The notes under the pieces are model-generated. The model was given only the letters and a program-made list of their open reading frames with translations, did not search any database and was not told where the DNA came from. DNA of 64,000 nt from Paractinoplanes tereljensis. GTDB lineage: Bacteria > Actinomycetota > Actinomycetes > Mycobacteriales > Micromonosporaceae. Position 1 is the stretch's first letter; every line of letters starts with the position of its first letter. The DNA lies in the NCBI RefSeq assembly GCF_016862435.1, contig NZ_BOMY01000064.1, forward strand, positions 1 to 64,000, given 5' to 3'. Below, piece by piece: positions 53,800-61,754 of the stretch. The translations under genes were made by a program, and so were the position numbers.

Positions 53800-55341
53800 A
53801 TGCCTATTTCCCGTCGTAACCTGCTCGCGGCCGGTGGCGGTCTCTCCGTCGCCGCCTTCCTGGCCGCCTGCGGCGACTCCTCCGATTCGGCGGCCAAGGC
53901 CGACAAACTCACGGTGCTGTTGCCCGGCAACACTCCCACCGGTTTCGCCGACGTACTCGCCAAGGTCAACACCAAGCTCAAGGCGGACCGCGGTTTCACC
54001 ATCGACCCGCAGTTCATCGCCTGGACCAACTACGGCAACCAGACCCTGCTCAAGTTCACGGCGGGCGAGAAGTTCGACACCGCGCTCCAGGCCCGCTGGC
54101 TCAACATGATCCAGCTGGTCGCCAGCAAATCGGTCGCGCCGGTCAACGACCTGCTGGCCGGCGGCAAGTACCCGAACCTGAGCAAAACCCTGGACAGCCG
54201 CCTGATCGAGAACAACAAGTGGTCCGGCACCCTCTACGGCATCCCGCAGGTGAACAGCGCCGCCCGACTGCAGCACTTCGTCATCCGCCAGGACCTGGCC
54301 GACAAGGTCGGCGTCAGCACCATCGCCGACTACGCCACGCTCGAGAAGTTCTGGTACGACGTCAAGCAGAAGGTCCCCGGCGTGACACCGATGGGCCTGA
54401 ACTCCAACATGACCAACCTGATCGTGGTGCCCAACCCGATCGGCCTGCTCAACCCCTGGACCTGGGAGAACCCGCACACCATCACCCAGTCGTTCAGCGG
54501 CAACTCGATGTACTTCGCGTTCGCCGCCGACGCCGCGACCACCAAGGCGTCCCGGCCGATCCCGTTCTGGGACATCCCCGGCATGGTCGACGCCCTGCGC
54601 ACGGTCCGGAAGTACTACCTCGACGGCATCATCAACAAGGACGCGCTGAACGTCGACGCGGACACCCAGAAGAGTCTGTTCGGCAACGGCAAACAGGCCA
54701 CCGCGTGGGCGATGACCGACGGCACGTCGTCCTCCTTCTACGGTCCGCTGCTGCAGAAGTCGACGCCGGGTGCGGCCCTGGCCAACGTGATCCCGCTGAC
54801 CGGCGGGAAGGCGTCCAAGCCGAGCCAGACCTTCCAGGCCGAGAACTTCGTCGTGCTCAACGCCAAGGGCGCCAGCAACGACAAGGCCATGCAACTCGAG
54901 GACTGGCTGTCGATCCGGGAAAATCACGACCTTCTTTCGTACGGGATAGAGGGCCGCGACTGGAACCCGGTCGGCGACGACACCCTCGAGCAGCTCACCG
55001 ACTACAACTTCCCCGGTTTCGCGCTGAGCTGGCGGGCGTCGCTGGAGCGCAAGTCCAAGCTGATCAGCGAGACCGAGGCCGACTGGTTCGCCTGGGCCGG
55101 CGACTACGACAACTTCACCACCGACACGTTCGCCGGGTTCATCCCGGACGTGACCCCGGTCAAGCGGGAGGACGCCCAGATGGCGGCGGCCTTCACCCAG
55201 TACGCCAATCCGCTGTTCTTCGGTGCGGTCGACGTCGACAAGGGCCTCGACAAGCTGAAGGCGGCAATCGACAACGCCGGCCTGGCCAAGGTGCAGGCGG
55301 AGCTGGAGAAGCAGGCCGACGCCTACCTGAAGGCCAAGTGA
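53800..55341 (+). CDS. Sugar-binding lipoprotein (LipO type)
   Basis: 513 residues. The lipoprotein signal RRNLLAAGGGLSVAAFLAACGDSS has a clear lipobox (LAAC) with a twin-Arg start, so it is exported folded and anchored in the membrane. The mature part resembles the large extracellular solute-binding proteins that pair with LplB/YtcP (KLTVLLPGN...; GNGKQATAWAMTDGT). It captures oligosaccharides, possibly arabinofuranosides given the next genes. ATG with GGAG upstream. Confidence 0.9.
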   Translation: MPISRRNLLAAGGGLSVAAFLAACGDSSDSAAKADKLTVLLPGNTPTGFADVLAKVNTKLKADRGFTIDPQFIAWTNYGNQTLLKFTAGEKFDTALQARWLNMIQLVASKSVAPVNDLLAGGKYPNLSKTLDSRLIENNKWSGTLYGIPQVNSAARLQHFVIRQDLADKVGVSTIADYATLEKFWYDVKQKVPGVTPMGLNSNMTNLIVVPNPIGLLNPWTWENPHTITQSFSGNSMYFAFAADAATTKASRPIPFWDIPGMVDALRTVRKYYLDGIINKDALNVDADTQKSLFGNGKQATAWAMTDGTSSSFYGPLLQKSTPGAALANVIPLTGGKASKPSQTFQAENFVVLNAKGASNDKAMQLEDWLSIRENHDLLSYGIEGRDWNPVGDDTLEQLTDYNFPGFALSWRASLERKSKLISETEADWFAWAGDYDNFTTDTFAGFIPDVTPVKREDAQMAAAFTQYANPLFFGAVDVDKGLDKLKAAIDNAGLAKVQAELEKQADAYLKAK

Positions 55342-56354
55342 CGGCCCGCAACCGGCCCGTAGCAGTGCTGGCGATGACCGCCGACCTGCCGGACCTACTT
55401 TTCACGCCGGCGCTGCGGCGCCGGCTCGCCGAGGACGTCGAGCTGGGCCCCGGCCCGGTGCTGCAGGAGTTCGATAGTGCTCCGGCTCGGGCCGCCCTGG
55501 CCCGGGCCGAAGTTCTCATCACCGGCTGGGGCAGCCCCCGGATCACCGCCGAGGTGCTCGACGCCGCGCCCGCGCTGCGGGCTGTCGTGCACACCGGCGG
55601 CTCGGTGAAGGGCCACGTCAGCCGGGAGTGCTGGGAACGCGGGATCCTCGTCTCGTCGTCGGCGGCGGCCAATGCGCTGCCGGTGGCCGAGTACGCGCTG
55701 GCCTGGATCCTGCTGGCGGCCAAGGGCGCCCGCCGGCTGGAACACACGTACCGGACGCGCCGCGCGGCGGTCGATCGCAACGCGGAGTTCCCGCACGTGG
55801 GCGCCTACCGCCGCAGCGTCGGCATCATCGGCGCCTCCCGGATCGGCCGGCGGGTGATCGAGCTGCTCCGGCCGTTCGACCTGGAGGTGAGCCTGTTCGA
55901 CCCGTACGTGACGGCGGCCGAGGCGGCCGCGCTCGGCGTCGCCTCGGCCACCCTGCCCGACCTGCTCACCGGCAGCGACATCGTCAGCCTGCACGCGCCC
56001 GCGCTGCACAGCACCCGGCACATGATCGACGCGGCCGGCCTGGCCCGGATGCCGGACGGCGCCACCCTGATCAACACCGCCCGCGGCTCGCTCGTCGACC
56101 AGGAAGCGCTCGTGGCGGAGTTGCTCACCGGCCGGATCGACGCCGTCATCGACACCACCGAGCCGGAGGTGCCGCCGCCGGACTCACCCCTCTACACGCT
56201 GCCGAACGTGGTGCTCACCCCGCACATCGCCGGCGCGCAGGGCAACGAGCTGCTCCGGCTGGGCGAGTCGGCGGCCGACGAGGTCCACCGCTACGTCACC
56301 GGTCTGCCCCTGGCGCACCCGGTCGTCGTCCACGATCTCGCCCGGATCGCCTGA
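55338..56354 (+). CDS. D-2-hydroxyacid dehydrogenase family protein
   Basis: 338 residues. Cofactor loop GIIGASRIGRRV, catalytic Arg (NTARGSLVD), Glu (DTTEPEVP) and His (LTPHIAGAQG) follow the phosphoglycerate/hydroxyacid dehydrogenase order. In sugar operons such enzymes are often of unknown function and may reduce keto-sugar acids. GTG start overlaps the lipoprotein stop (GTGA). Confidence 0.88.
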   Translation: MTARNRPVAVLAMTADLPDLLFTPALRRRLAEDVELGPGPVLQEFDSAPARAALARAEVLITGWGSPRITAEVLDAAPALRAVVHTGGSVKGHVSRECWERGILVSSSAAANALPVAEYALAWILLAAKGARRLEHTYRTRRAAVDRNAEFPHVGAYRRSVGIIGASRIGRRVIELLRPFDLEVSLFDPYVTAAEAAALGVASATLPDLLTGSDIVSLHAPALHSTRHMIDAAGLARMPDGATLINTARGSLVDQEALVAELLTGRIDAVIDTTEPEVPPPDSPLYTLPNVVLTPHIAGAQGNELLRLGESAADEVHRYVTGLPLAHPVVVHDLARIA

Positions 56355-57532
56355 TGTCCGAGGTCTGCCTCTGGCTCACCCCGAAGATCTTCGACGACCT
56401 GCGCGATCCCCGACCCGCGATCGAGGCGTTCCTCGACCACTACGGCGAGTGGATCGACGGCCGCGCGGTCACCATCGTCTTCGCCACCTCGAACGGCGAT
56501 CACCTCCTGTGCTGGGGTGGCGATCGGACAGCCGGTTTCGACTGGGCCCGCTACAACTGCTTCGCCGCGGACGTCGCGCCCCGCGCGCACAACCTCGACT
56601 GGTTGCGGCGGGTGCGCGACGGCGGGGAACGCTCGTTCAACCCGTACTCGGCCGGGCCGATGATGATCCTCTCCGAGCAGCAGATCGACTACGACGTGCT
56701 GGCCGGCTGCTACGCGGCCGTGCGGGACGTTGCGCGGGCCCGCGGCATCGAGCTGACCCTGCTCGAATACCTCGAACCCGGGCCGGAGTTCTGCCGCAGC
56801 GACTTCAAGACCCACCGGCACCCCGAGGTCGCGGTGGCCGGCGCCGACTCCGGCGGCCACATCGTCCCCGGCATCCTCGACGTGACGCTGCCGCTGGCCG
56901 CCGACGAGCGCGCCTACGCCGCGTACCCCCGAGGGTTTGCTTCCGGCCTGCCGGCCGGAGATTTCGTCGCGGCGCAAGCGGCCGCCTACGTCAACGACTT
57001 CGGCCTCGACGGGGTCCTGCTCGGTAATCAGTTCGGGCTGCTCGGCTTCTGGGATCCGGCCCATGCCCCGCCGGTCACCCCGGAACGCACGGCCGGGATC
57101 GGCCGGTTCTTCGCCGCGATGCGCGCGGCCTTCGGCCCGCGCCAGATCTACTGGATGGACACCTACTGGCGGGCGGACCTCGAACGCTCGGCGTGGGGCA
57201 TGCCACCCCAGGCGTACGCCGCCATGGACGCGATCCTGGTCTCGGCTTTCGCGGTGCTCGTGGAGCGTACGGAAATAGTGCCGAACCTGCGCAGCAAGGC
57301 CGCCCTCCGCGGGCCCCGGGTTTTGTTCGGCCTGGACTTCGCCGACCCCTGGTACTGGTACCGGACCTGGCTCGACGACCGGCGCACCTATCTCTACCAG
57401 CGGAAGGTTCTCGCCGAGCATGCGGATCTGATCGACGGTGTCTCGTTCTTCGGCAATGACACCTTCGGCCACCTGGTCCCGGACGGGCCGCTGACCGAGA
57501 CCCTCGACACCGTGCGAAAGGCTGGGCGATGA
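56354..57532 (+). CDS. Unrecognised protein in arabinofuranoside operon, possible TIM-barrel hydrolase
   Basis: 392 residues with no signal or membrane segment. The alternation of strands and helices and segments such as VTIVFATSNGD, ELTLLEYLEPGPEF, LDGVLLGNQFGLLGFWDP, QIYWMDTYWRAD and VLFGLDFADPWYWYRTW suggest a TIM barrel rich in Trp, Tyr and acidic residues, as in glycosidases. I recognise no named family. Candidate catalytic acids are Glu and Asp at the ends of these strands. Its start shares a base with the dehydrogenase stop, and its stop overlaps the GH127 start (ATGA), so it is co-translated with a known arabinofuranosidase. Confidence 0.75.
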   Translation: MSEVCLWLTPKIFDDLRDPRPAIEAFLDHYGEWIDGRAVTIVFATSNGDHLLCWGGDRTAGFDWARYNCFAADVAPRAHNLDWLRRVRDGGERSFNPYSAGPMMILSEQQIDYDVLAGCYAAVRDVARARGIELTLLEYLEPGPEFCRSDFKTHRHPEVAVAGADSGGHIVPGILDVTLPLAADERAYAAYPRGFASGLPAGDFVAAQAAAYVNDFGLDGVLLGNQFGLLGFWDPAHAPPVTPERTAGIGRFFAAMRAAFGPRQIYWMDTYWRADLERSAWGMPPQAYAAMDAILVSAFAVLVERTEIVPNLRSKAALRGPRVLFGLDFADPWYWYRTWLDDRRTYLYQRKVLAEHADLIDGVSFFGNDTFGHLVPDGPLTETLDTVRKAGR

Positions 57533-59289
57533 ACCGCATCACCGGCGGTCTCTGGGCGGAGCTTCAGCACCTCAACCGCACCGCCATGATTCCGCACGCG
57601 GTGCAGTGGATGACGCGCCTCGGCTGGGTCGCGAACTTCGACCGGGCCGCGACCGGCGAGCGGTACGAACACCGCGGCCGCGAGTTCGCCGACTCGGAGA
57701 TCTACAAGATCATCGAAGCGATCTCGCTGGAGCACGTGCGGTCCGGGCCGGGCGAGCTCGACGTGGTCGCCGACGATCTGGTCCGGCGGGTCGCCGCCGC
57801 CCAGGAACCCGACGGCTATCTGCACACCCTTTTCGGCCGGCCCTGGCAGCGGCCCCGCTACAGCGACTTCACCTGGGGGCACGAGCTCTACTGCGCCGGC
57901 CATCTGCTGCAGGCGGCGGTCGCGCATCACCGCGCCTACGGCAGCACGGCTCTGCTGGACGTGGCGGTCCGGCTCGCCGACCACATCTGCGTGATGTTCG
58001 GGCCGCGCGGGCTGAACCGGGTCTGCGGGCACGCCGAGATCGAGCTGGCGCTGGTCGCCCTCTACCGGGAGACCGGGGAACGCCGCTACCTCGACCAGGC
58101 CGCGCTGTTCCTCGACCGGCGCGGCCACGGCACCCTTCCCCTGATCGAGTTCGGGCGAGCCTTCGCCCAGGACGACCTGCCCGTCCGCAAGGCCACCGTG
58201 CTGCGCGGCCACGCCGTCCGCGCTCTCTATCTGGCCGCCGGCGCCGTCGACGTCGCCGTCGAGACCGGCGATGCCGAGTTGCTGGCGGCCCTGAAGACCC
58301 AATGGCAGAACACCGTGGACCGGCGCACGTACCTCACCGGTGGCATGGGCTCGCACCACATGGACGAGGCGTTCGGCGAGGATTTCGTCCTGCCCGCCGA
58401 CCGGTCCTACTGCGAGACCTGCGCCGGCGTCGCATCCATCATGTTCAGTCAGCGGCTGCTGCTGGCCACCGGCGAGTCCCGGTACGCCGACCAGATCGAA
58501 CGGACGCTCTACAACATCCTCGCGACCGCCCCCGGCGACGACGGCCGGTCCTTCTTCTACGCCAACACCCTGCACCAGCGGCACCCCGGCGGCGACGTCC
58601 CGGTCAACGACGACGGAGTCAGCATCCGCGGCGGCGCCGGCGAACGCCAACCCTGGTACGAGGTCTCCTGCTGCGCGCCGAACCTCGCCCGCACGCTGGC
58701 GAGCCTCGACGACTACCTCGCCACGACGGACGACGAGGGGATCCGGATCCACCAGTACATGCCGTCGCTGCTCGAGACCACGATCGGCGGTGAATCCTTC
58801 ACGCTCGAGCTGGCGACGGACTACCCCGCGACCGGCACGATATCGATCACCGTGACCCGGGCGCCCACCGCGCCCGCCACGATCACACTGCGGCAACCGG
58901 AATGGTCGCCGCCGTTGCCGGACGCCGAGCTGACCCGAATCTGGCAGCCCGGCGACACGATCATGGTCGACGTCGACATGCGGACCCGGGTGACCCGCCC
59001 CGACCATCGGGCCGACGCCGTCCGCGGCTGCGTGGCCGTCCAGCGCGGGCCGGACGTGCTGGCATTGGAATCGGTCGACCTCCCGGCCGGGTGGACGCTG
59101 GCAGACGCCGAGCTCGTCTCGGCCGACCCCACCACGACGGATGTGGTTGTCCGGCATCACGGAACCGGCAAGGAAGCAACGATCCCACTCATCCCCTATC
59201 GACGGTGGGCGCGACGCGGTCCCTCGGCCATGCGGGTCTGGATCCCGACCTGGCAACTCTGGTCCATGCGTCCGGGGCCGTCGCGGTAG
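57529..59289 (+). CDS. Cytoplasmic GH127 beta-L-arabinofuranosidase
   Basis: 586 residues of the GH127 alpha/alpha-barrel. The zinc-cysteine site known from HypBA1 is complete: Glu296 and Cys298 (YCETCAG), and Cys381-Cys382 (SCCAPN), the first being the nucleophile. Glu280 (HHMDEAFGE) stands 16 residues before Glu296, as the acid/base Glu does in HypBA1. No signal, so it acts on imported arabinofuranosides from hydroxyproline-rich glycoproteins or arabinans. Last gene of the transporter operon. Confidence 0.92.
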   Translation: MNRITGGLWAELQHLNRTAMIPHAVQWMTRLGWVANFDRAATGERYEHRGREFADSEIYKIIEAISLEHVRSGPGELDVVADDLVRRVAAAQEPDGYLHTLFGRPWQRPRYSDFTWGHELYCAGHLLQAAVAHHRAYGSTALLDVAVRLADHICVMFGPRGLNRVCGHAEIELALVALYRETGERRYLDQAALFLDRRGHGTLPLIEFGRAFAQDDLPVRKATVLRGHAVRALYLAAGAVDVAVETGDAELLAALKTQWQNTVDRRTYLTGGMGSHHMDEAFGEDFVLPADRSYCETCAGVASIMFSQRLLLATGESRYADQIERTLYNILATAPGDDGRSFFYANTLHQRHPGGDVPVNDDGVSIRGGAGERQPWYEVSCCAPNLARTLASLDDYLATTDDEGIRIHQYMPSLLETTIGGESFTLELATDYPATGTISITVTRAPTAPATITLRQPEWSPPLPDAELTRIWQPGDTIMVDVDMRTRVTRPDHRADAVRGCVAVQRGPDVLALESVDLPAGWTLADAELVSADPTTTDVVVRHHGTGKEATIPLIPYRRWARRGPSAMRVWIPTWQLWSMRPGPSR

Positions 59290-59357
59290 ACGGAAATCTC
59301 GATCGGTTGCGGCAAGTCCGCCGGTCCACCCCGGCCGGTTCCCGCCACAACCGAGGG

Positions 59358-59441
59358 AGCGTGCGCGCTCGCAGTGCCGGCATCGGTGATCGCCAGCGTC
59401 ACAGCGGCAGCCGCGGTGCACATCAGTGTTCGCCTCCGCAT
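59358..59441 (-). pseudogene. Relic of a second GH26-like gene (start and signal peptide only)
   Basis: MRRRTLMCTAAAAVTLAIT...TASAHA parallels the start of the GH26 protein at 28707 (MRRRTLLGAA...SAHA). The DNA TGTTTGGAGG plus CATGCGGAGGCGAACACTG is nearly identical. After the signal peptide the frame runs into the antisense of the GH127 3' end, so the catalytic domain is gone. The breakpoint lies between about 59300 and 59360. Confidence 0.75.
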
Positions 59442-59461
59442 GTCCCCTCCAAACAGAACGT

Positions 59462-59473
59462 GAGAGCGCTCTC
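59462..59473. promoter_or_regulatory. Duplicate palindrome GAGAGCGCTCTC
   Basis: Exact copy of 28674-28685, upstream (minus strand) of the GH26 relic, in the same order relative to GGAAGCGCTTCC and the ribosome site. Confidence 0.65.
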
Positions 59474-59481
59474 CATAGATT

Positions 59482-59493
59482 GGAAGCGCTTCC
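59482..59493. promoter_or_regulatory. Duplicate LacI-type operator GGAAGCGCTTCC
   Basis: Exact copy of 28654-28665 in the same arrangement. About 100 bases further upstream also share words with the GH26 promoter (GAAACC...CATCGATG), so the whole regulatory region was duplicated. Confidence 0.7.
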
Positions 59494-59691
59494 AGTCACT
59501 AGGTGCGGCTAACACCCATCGATGCAAAGCAGGGGTTTCCAGACCATCGGGTTCCCACTTCGATTCAGGTCGCGGACTGGACGGACGTGACGGTCGTTTT
59601 CCAGGCAGTGAGCCTGATACGCCTACCTATCCTTGACATGTTTACCGCTACGTTACAAAATCACCATAGACATCGCTGGATTGAACAAACT

Positions 59692-59703
59692 GGAAGCGCT
59701 TCC
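59692..59703. promoter_or_regulatory. Third GGAAGCGCTTCC operator, no gene attached
   Basis: TGGAAGCGCTTCCA with TTGACA at 59633 and an AT-rich TACAAAAT 15 bases later on the plus strand, the layout of a repressed promoter, but no gene follows before the convergent response regulator. The rest of 59494-59811 shows no coding sequence. Confidence 0.55.
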
Positions 59704-59811
59704 AAATCTGCCCGACCCAGGACTCCGCCACGGTCGGGCACTGATCGCCGCGCCCACGGTCAGCGAATCGCGTGCACCGGGCGCCCGCCCAGAACCACCG
59801 CTGATCACGGG

Positions 59812-60471
59812 CTATACCTGCGGTGGCACCAGGCCGTTCAGGTGGGCGTAGGCGACGGCGTGGATACGGTCGCGCAGCCCCAGTTTCGCCAGGATGCGGG
59901 AGACGTGGGTCTTGACGGTCTCGTCGCCGATGTGCAGCCGGCTCGCGATCTCGGCGTTGCTGAACGCACCCGCCAGCAGCGTCAGCACCTCGCGTTCACG
60001 GGCCGTCAGGTGGGCCAGCTCGGGCGGTTCCGACGAGGGCGCCAGGCTGGCGGCGAAGCGGGCGATGTGCCGGCGGGTGATCGACGGATCGATCAACGCG
60101 TCACCCCGGGCGGCGATCCGCAGCCCGGCGATCAATTCCTCCGGCGGCAGGCTCTTGAGCAGGAAGCCGCTGGCCCCGGCGGTGATCGCGCGGTGCACGT
60201 ACTCGTCGCTGTCGTAGGTGGTCAGCACTAGCACCCGGGTCCGGTTGCCCGGCACGGCCAGCACCGCCTCGGTCGCGCCGAGCCCGTCCAGCCGGGGCAT
60301 TCGCACGTCCAGCAGGGCGACGTCGGGACGCAGCCGGGCGATCTCGCGGACCGCCTCCCGCCCGTCGGCGACGTCGGCCACGCACTCCAGATCGGGCTGG
60401 GTGCCGATGATCGCGCGCAGGCCCGACCGGAACAGCGCGTGGTCGTCGGCGACCAGCACAGTTACGGTCAC
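59812..60471 (-). CDS. NarL/DesR-type response regulator
   Basis: 219 residues. Receiver with the acidic pair (VADDH), phospho-accepting Asp about residue 54 (ALLDVRMPRLDG) and Lys (FLLKSLPPEEL), then the LuxR helix-turn-helix (LTAREREVLTLLAGAFSNAEIASRLHIGDETVKTHVSRIL). GTG at 60471 overlaps the kinase stop (GTGA), so the pair is co-translated. Confidence 0.93.
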   Translation of the reverse strand: MTVTVLVADDHALFRSGLRAIIGTQPDLECVADVADGREAVREIARLRPDVALLDVRMPRLDGLGATEAVLAVPGNRTRVLVLTTYDSDEYVHRAITAGASGFLLKSLPPEELIAGLRIAARGDALIDPSITRRHIARFAASLAPSSEPPELAHLTAREREVLTLLAGAFSNAEIASRLHIGDETVKTHVSRILAKLGLRDRIHAVAYAHLNGLVPPQV

Positions 60472-61646
60472 CGGCCGGCATCCGAGCCGAGCAGGGCATC
60501 TGCGGCCAGGGGCACCCGGACTGTCGTATGCCAAGTCCGGCCGCCGGGCCCGGGGCCGCTACTGGCGGATCCGGCGAACAGCCGGGCCCGGTTGCGGATC
60601 CCGGCCAGTCCCCGGCGTGGACCCTCACCGGCCGCCTGGACCGGCCCGGCCGCCAGCCCATTGACTGTGGATAGTTCGAGGGCCTCAGAGCCGTAGCTCA
60701 CCATCACCTCAACACCTGTGCCGTCGCCGTGGCGCATCGCGTTCGTCAGCATCTCCTGGGCGATCCGGTAGAGCGCCACGTTGAGCGAGTCCGGGACCGG
60801 CTGTGGCGTCCCGCTCGTGCTCAGCCGGGCTGGGACGTCGGCCGCCCGCAGCCCGTCGAGCAGTTCGTCGAGGTTGTCGAGCCCGGGCTGGCGTACAGCG
60901 TCGGGATGTTCCCCGTGCAGCACGTCCAGCAGATGCCGCAGATCGGCCATCGCCGCCCGGCTCGCGGTCTCCACCGCCTGCAGCGACCCGGCCGCGTCGC
61001 CGGCCGCACCGGCCAGGCTCAGCCGGGCCGCCCCCGCGTGGACGTTGATCGCGCTCACGTGGTGCGCGATCACGTCGTGCAGATCGCGCGCGATGGCGCT
61101 GCGGTCCTGGGCGACGGCCCGCTCGACCGCCGCCCGGGCGTCGAGGCGCTGCAGGTCGGCCCGGCGCTCGAGATCATCCAGGTAGGCCCGGCGGGTGGTC
61201 GTGTAGCGGCCGACCATCCACGGCAGCAGCACGTCCCTGAGCGCCTCGAGCGGCAGCTCCCAGCCGGGATGCCGCGCGCACAACGCCTGCGCCACCAGCA
61301 TCGCGGCCAGCACGCCACCGGCCTGGGCGCCCCGCAGCCAGGCGCCGGCCCGGTACGCCGCGATCAGCATCCCGGCGTACACGAAATGGCCGCCGAGCAG
61401 GAACGTTCCGCCCAGCGTGACCGCCGAGGCGAACACCGCGACCCCGCCCGACCACCGGGCCGGGGTGGCCAGCGCCGCGTCGGCGACCGCGAGCGCCACG
61501 AGCACGGCGATCCACGGCGCTCGCGGCCCGTCGCGGTCGTGGGCGACCAGCGCCAGCACGTCGATAATCATGCACGCGCCCGCGACCAGGATCGACTGCC
61601 GGATCAGGGACGCACGCGGGTCACGCTGGCCCGGCGACACGCTCAC
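60468..61646 (-). CDS. Two-component sensor histidine kinase (DesK/NarX-type)
   Basis: About 392 residues. Four to six membrane helices in residues 15-150, a HisKA_3 box (ARDLHDVIAHHVSAI) and an HATPase domain (EMLTNAMRHG; GLAGIRNRARLF). GTG at 61646 is chosen because the preceding 22 codons lie over the palindrome and lack coding character. Divergent from the YtkA-like cluster with a 16-base palindrome between, so it probably controls both sides. Confidence 0.9.
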   Translation of the reverse strand: MSVSPGQRDPRASLIRQSILVAGACMIIDVLALVAHDRDGPRAPWIAVLVALAVADAALATPARWSGGVAVFASAVTLGGTFLLGGHFVYAGMLIAAYRAGAWLRGAQAGGVLAAMLVAQALCARHPGWELPLEALRDVLLPWMVGRYTTTRRAYLDDLERRADLQRLDARAAVERAVAQDRSAIARDLHDVIAHHVSAINVHAGAARLSLAGAAGDAAGSLQAVETASRAAMADLRHLLDVLHGEHPDAVRQPGLDNLDELLDGLRAADVPARLSTSGTPQPVPDSLNVALYRIAQEMLTNAMRHGDGTGVEVMVSYGSEALELSTVNGLAAGPVQAAGEGPRRGLAGIRNRARLFAGSASSGPGPGGRTWHTTVRVPLAADALLGSDAGR

Positions 61647-61680
61647 CCATCGATCATGCGCCGTCGATGCCAGCGACGAG

Positions 61681-61696
61681 TCCCCCGATCGGGGGA
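61681..61696. promoter_or_regulatory. 16-bp perfect palindrome TCCCCCGATCGGGGGA
   Basis: Lies between the divergent kinase and the secreted protein gene at 61755, with a further ACTCCCCCG half-site at 61701. Words of this kind are the presumed binding sites of NarL-type regulators encoded next to them. It likely serves the adjacent two-component system. Confidence 0.7.
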
Positions 61697-61754
61697 TCGC
61701 ACTCCCCCGCAACCGTGACGATTCCGGCGCTCGGGATCTTTAGCGTCGCCCGGT

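Noticed and set aside
57394..59499. A 701-codon minus-strand frame over GH127
   Set aside because: Opposite strand of GH127, no recognisable domain; only the short GH26 signal-peptide relic, in a different frame, is meaningful there.
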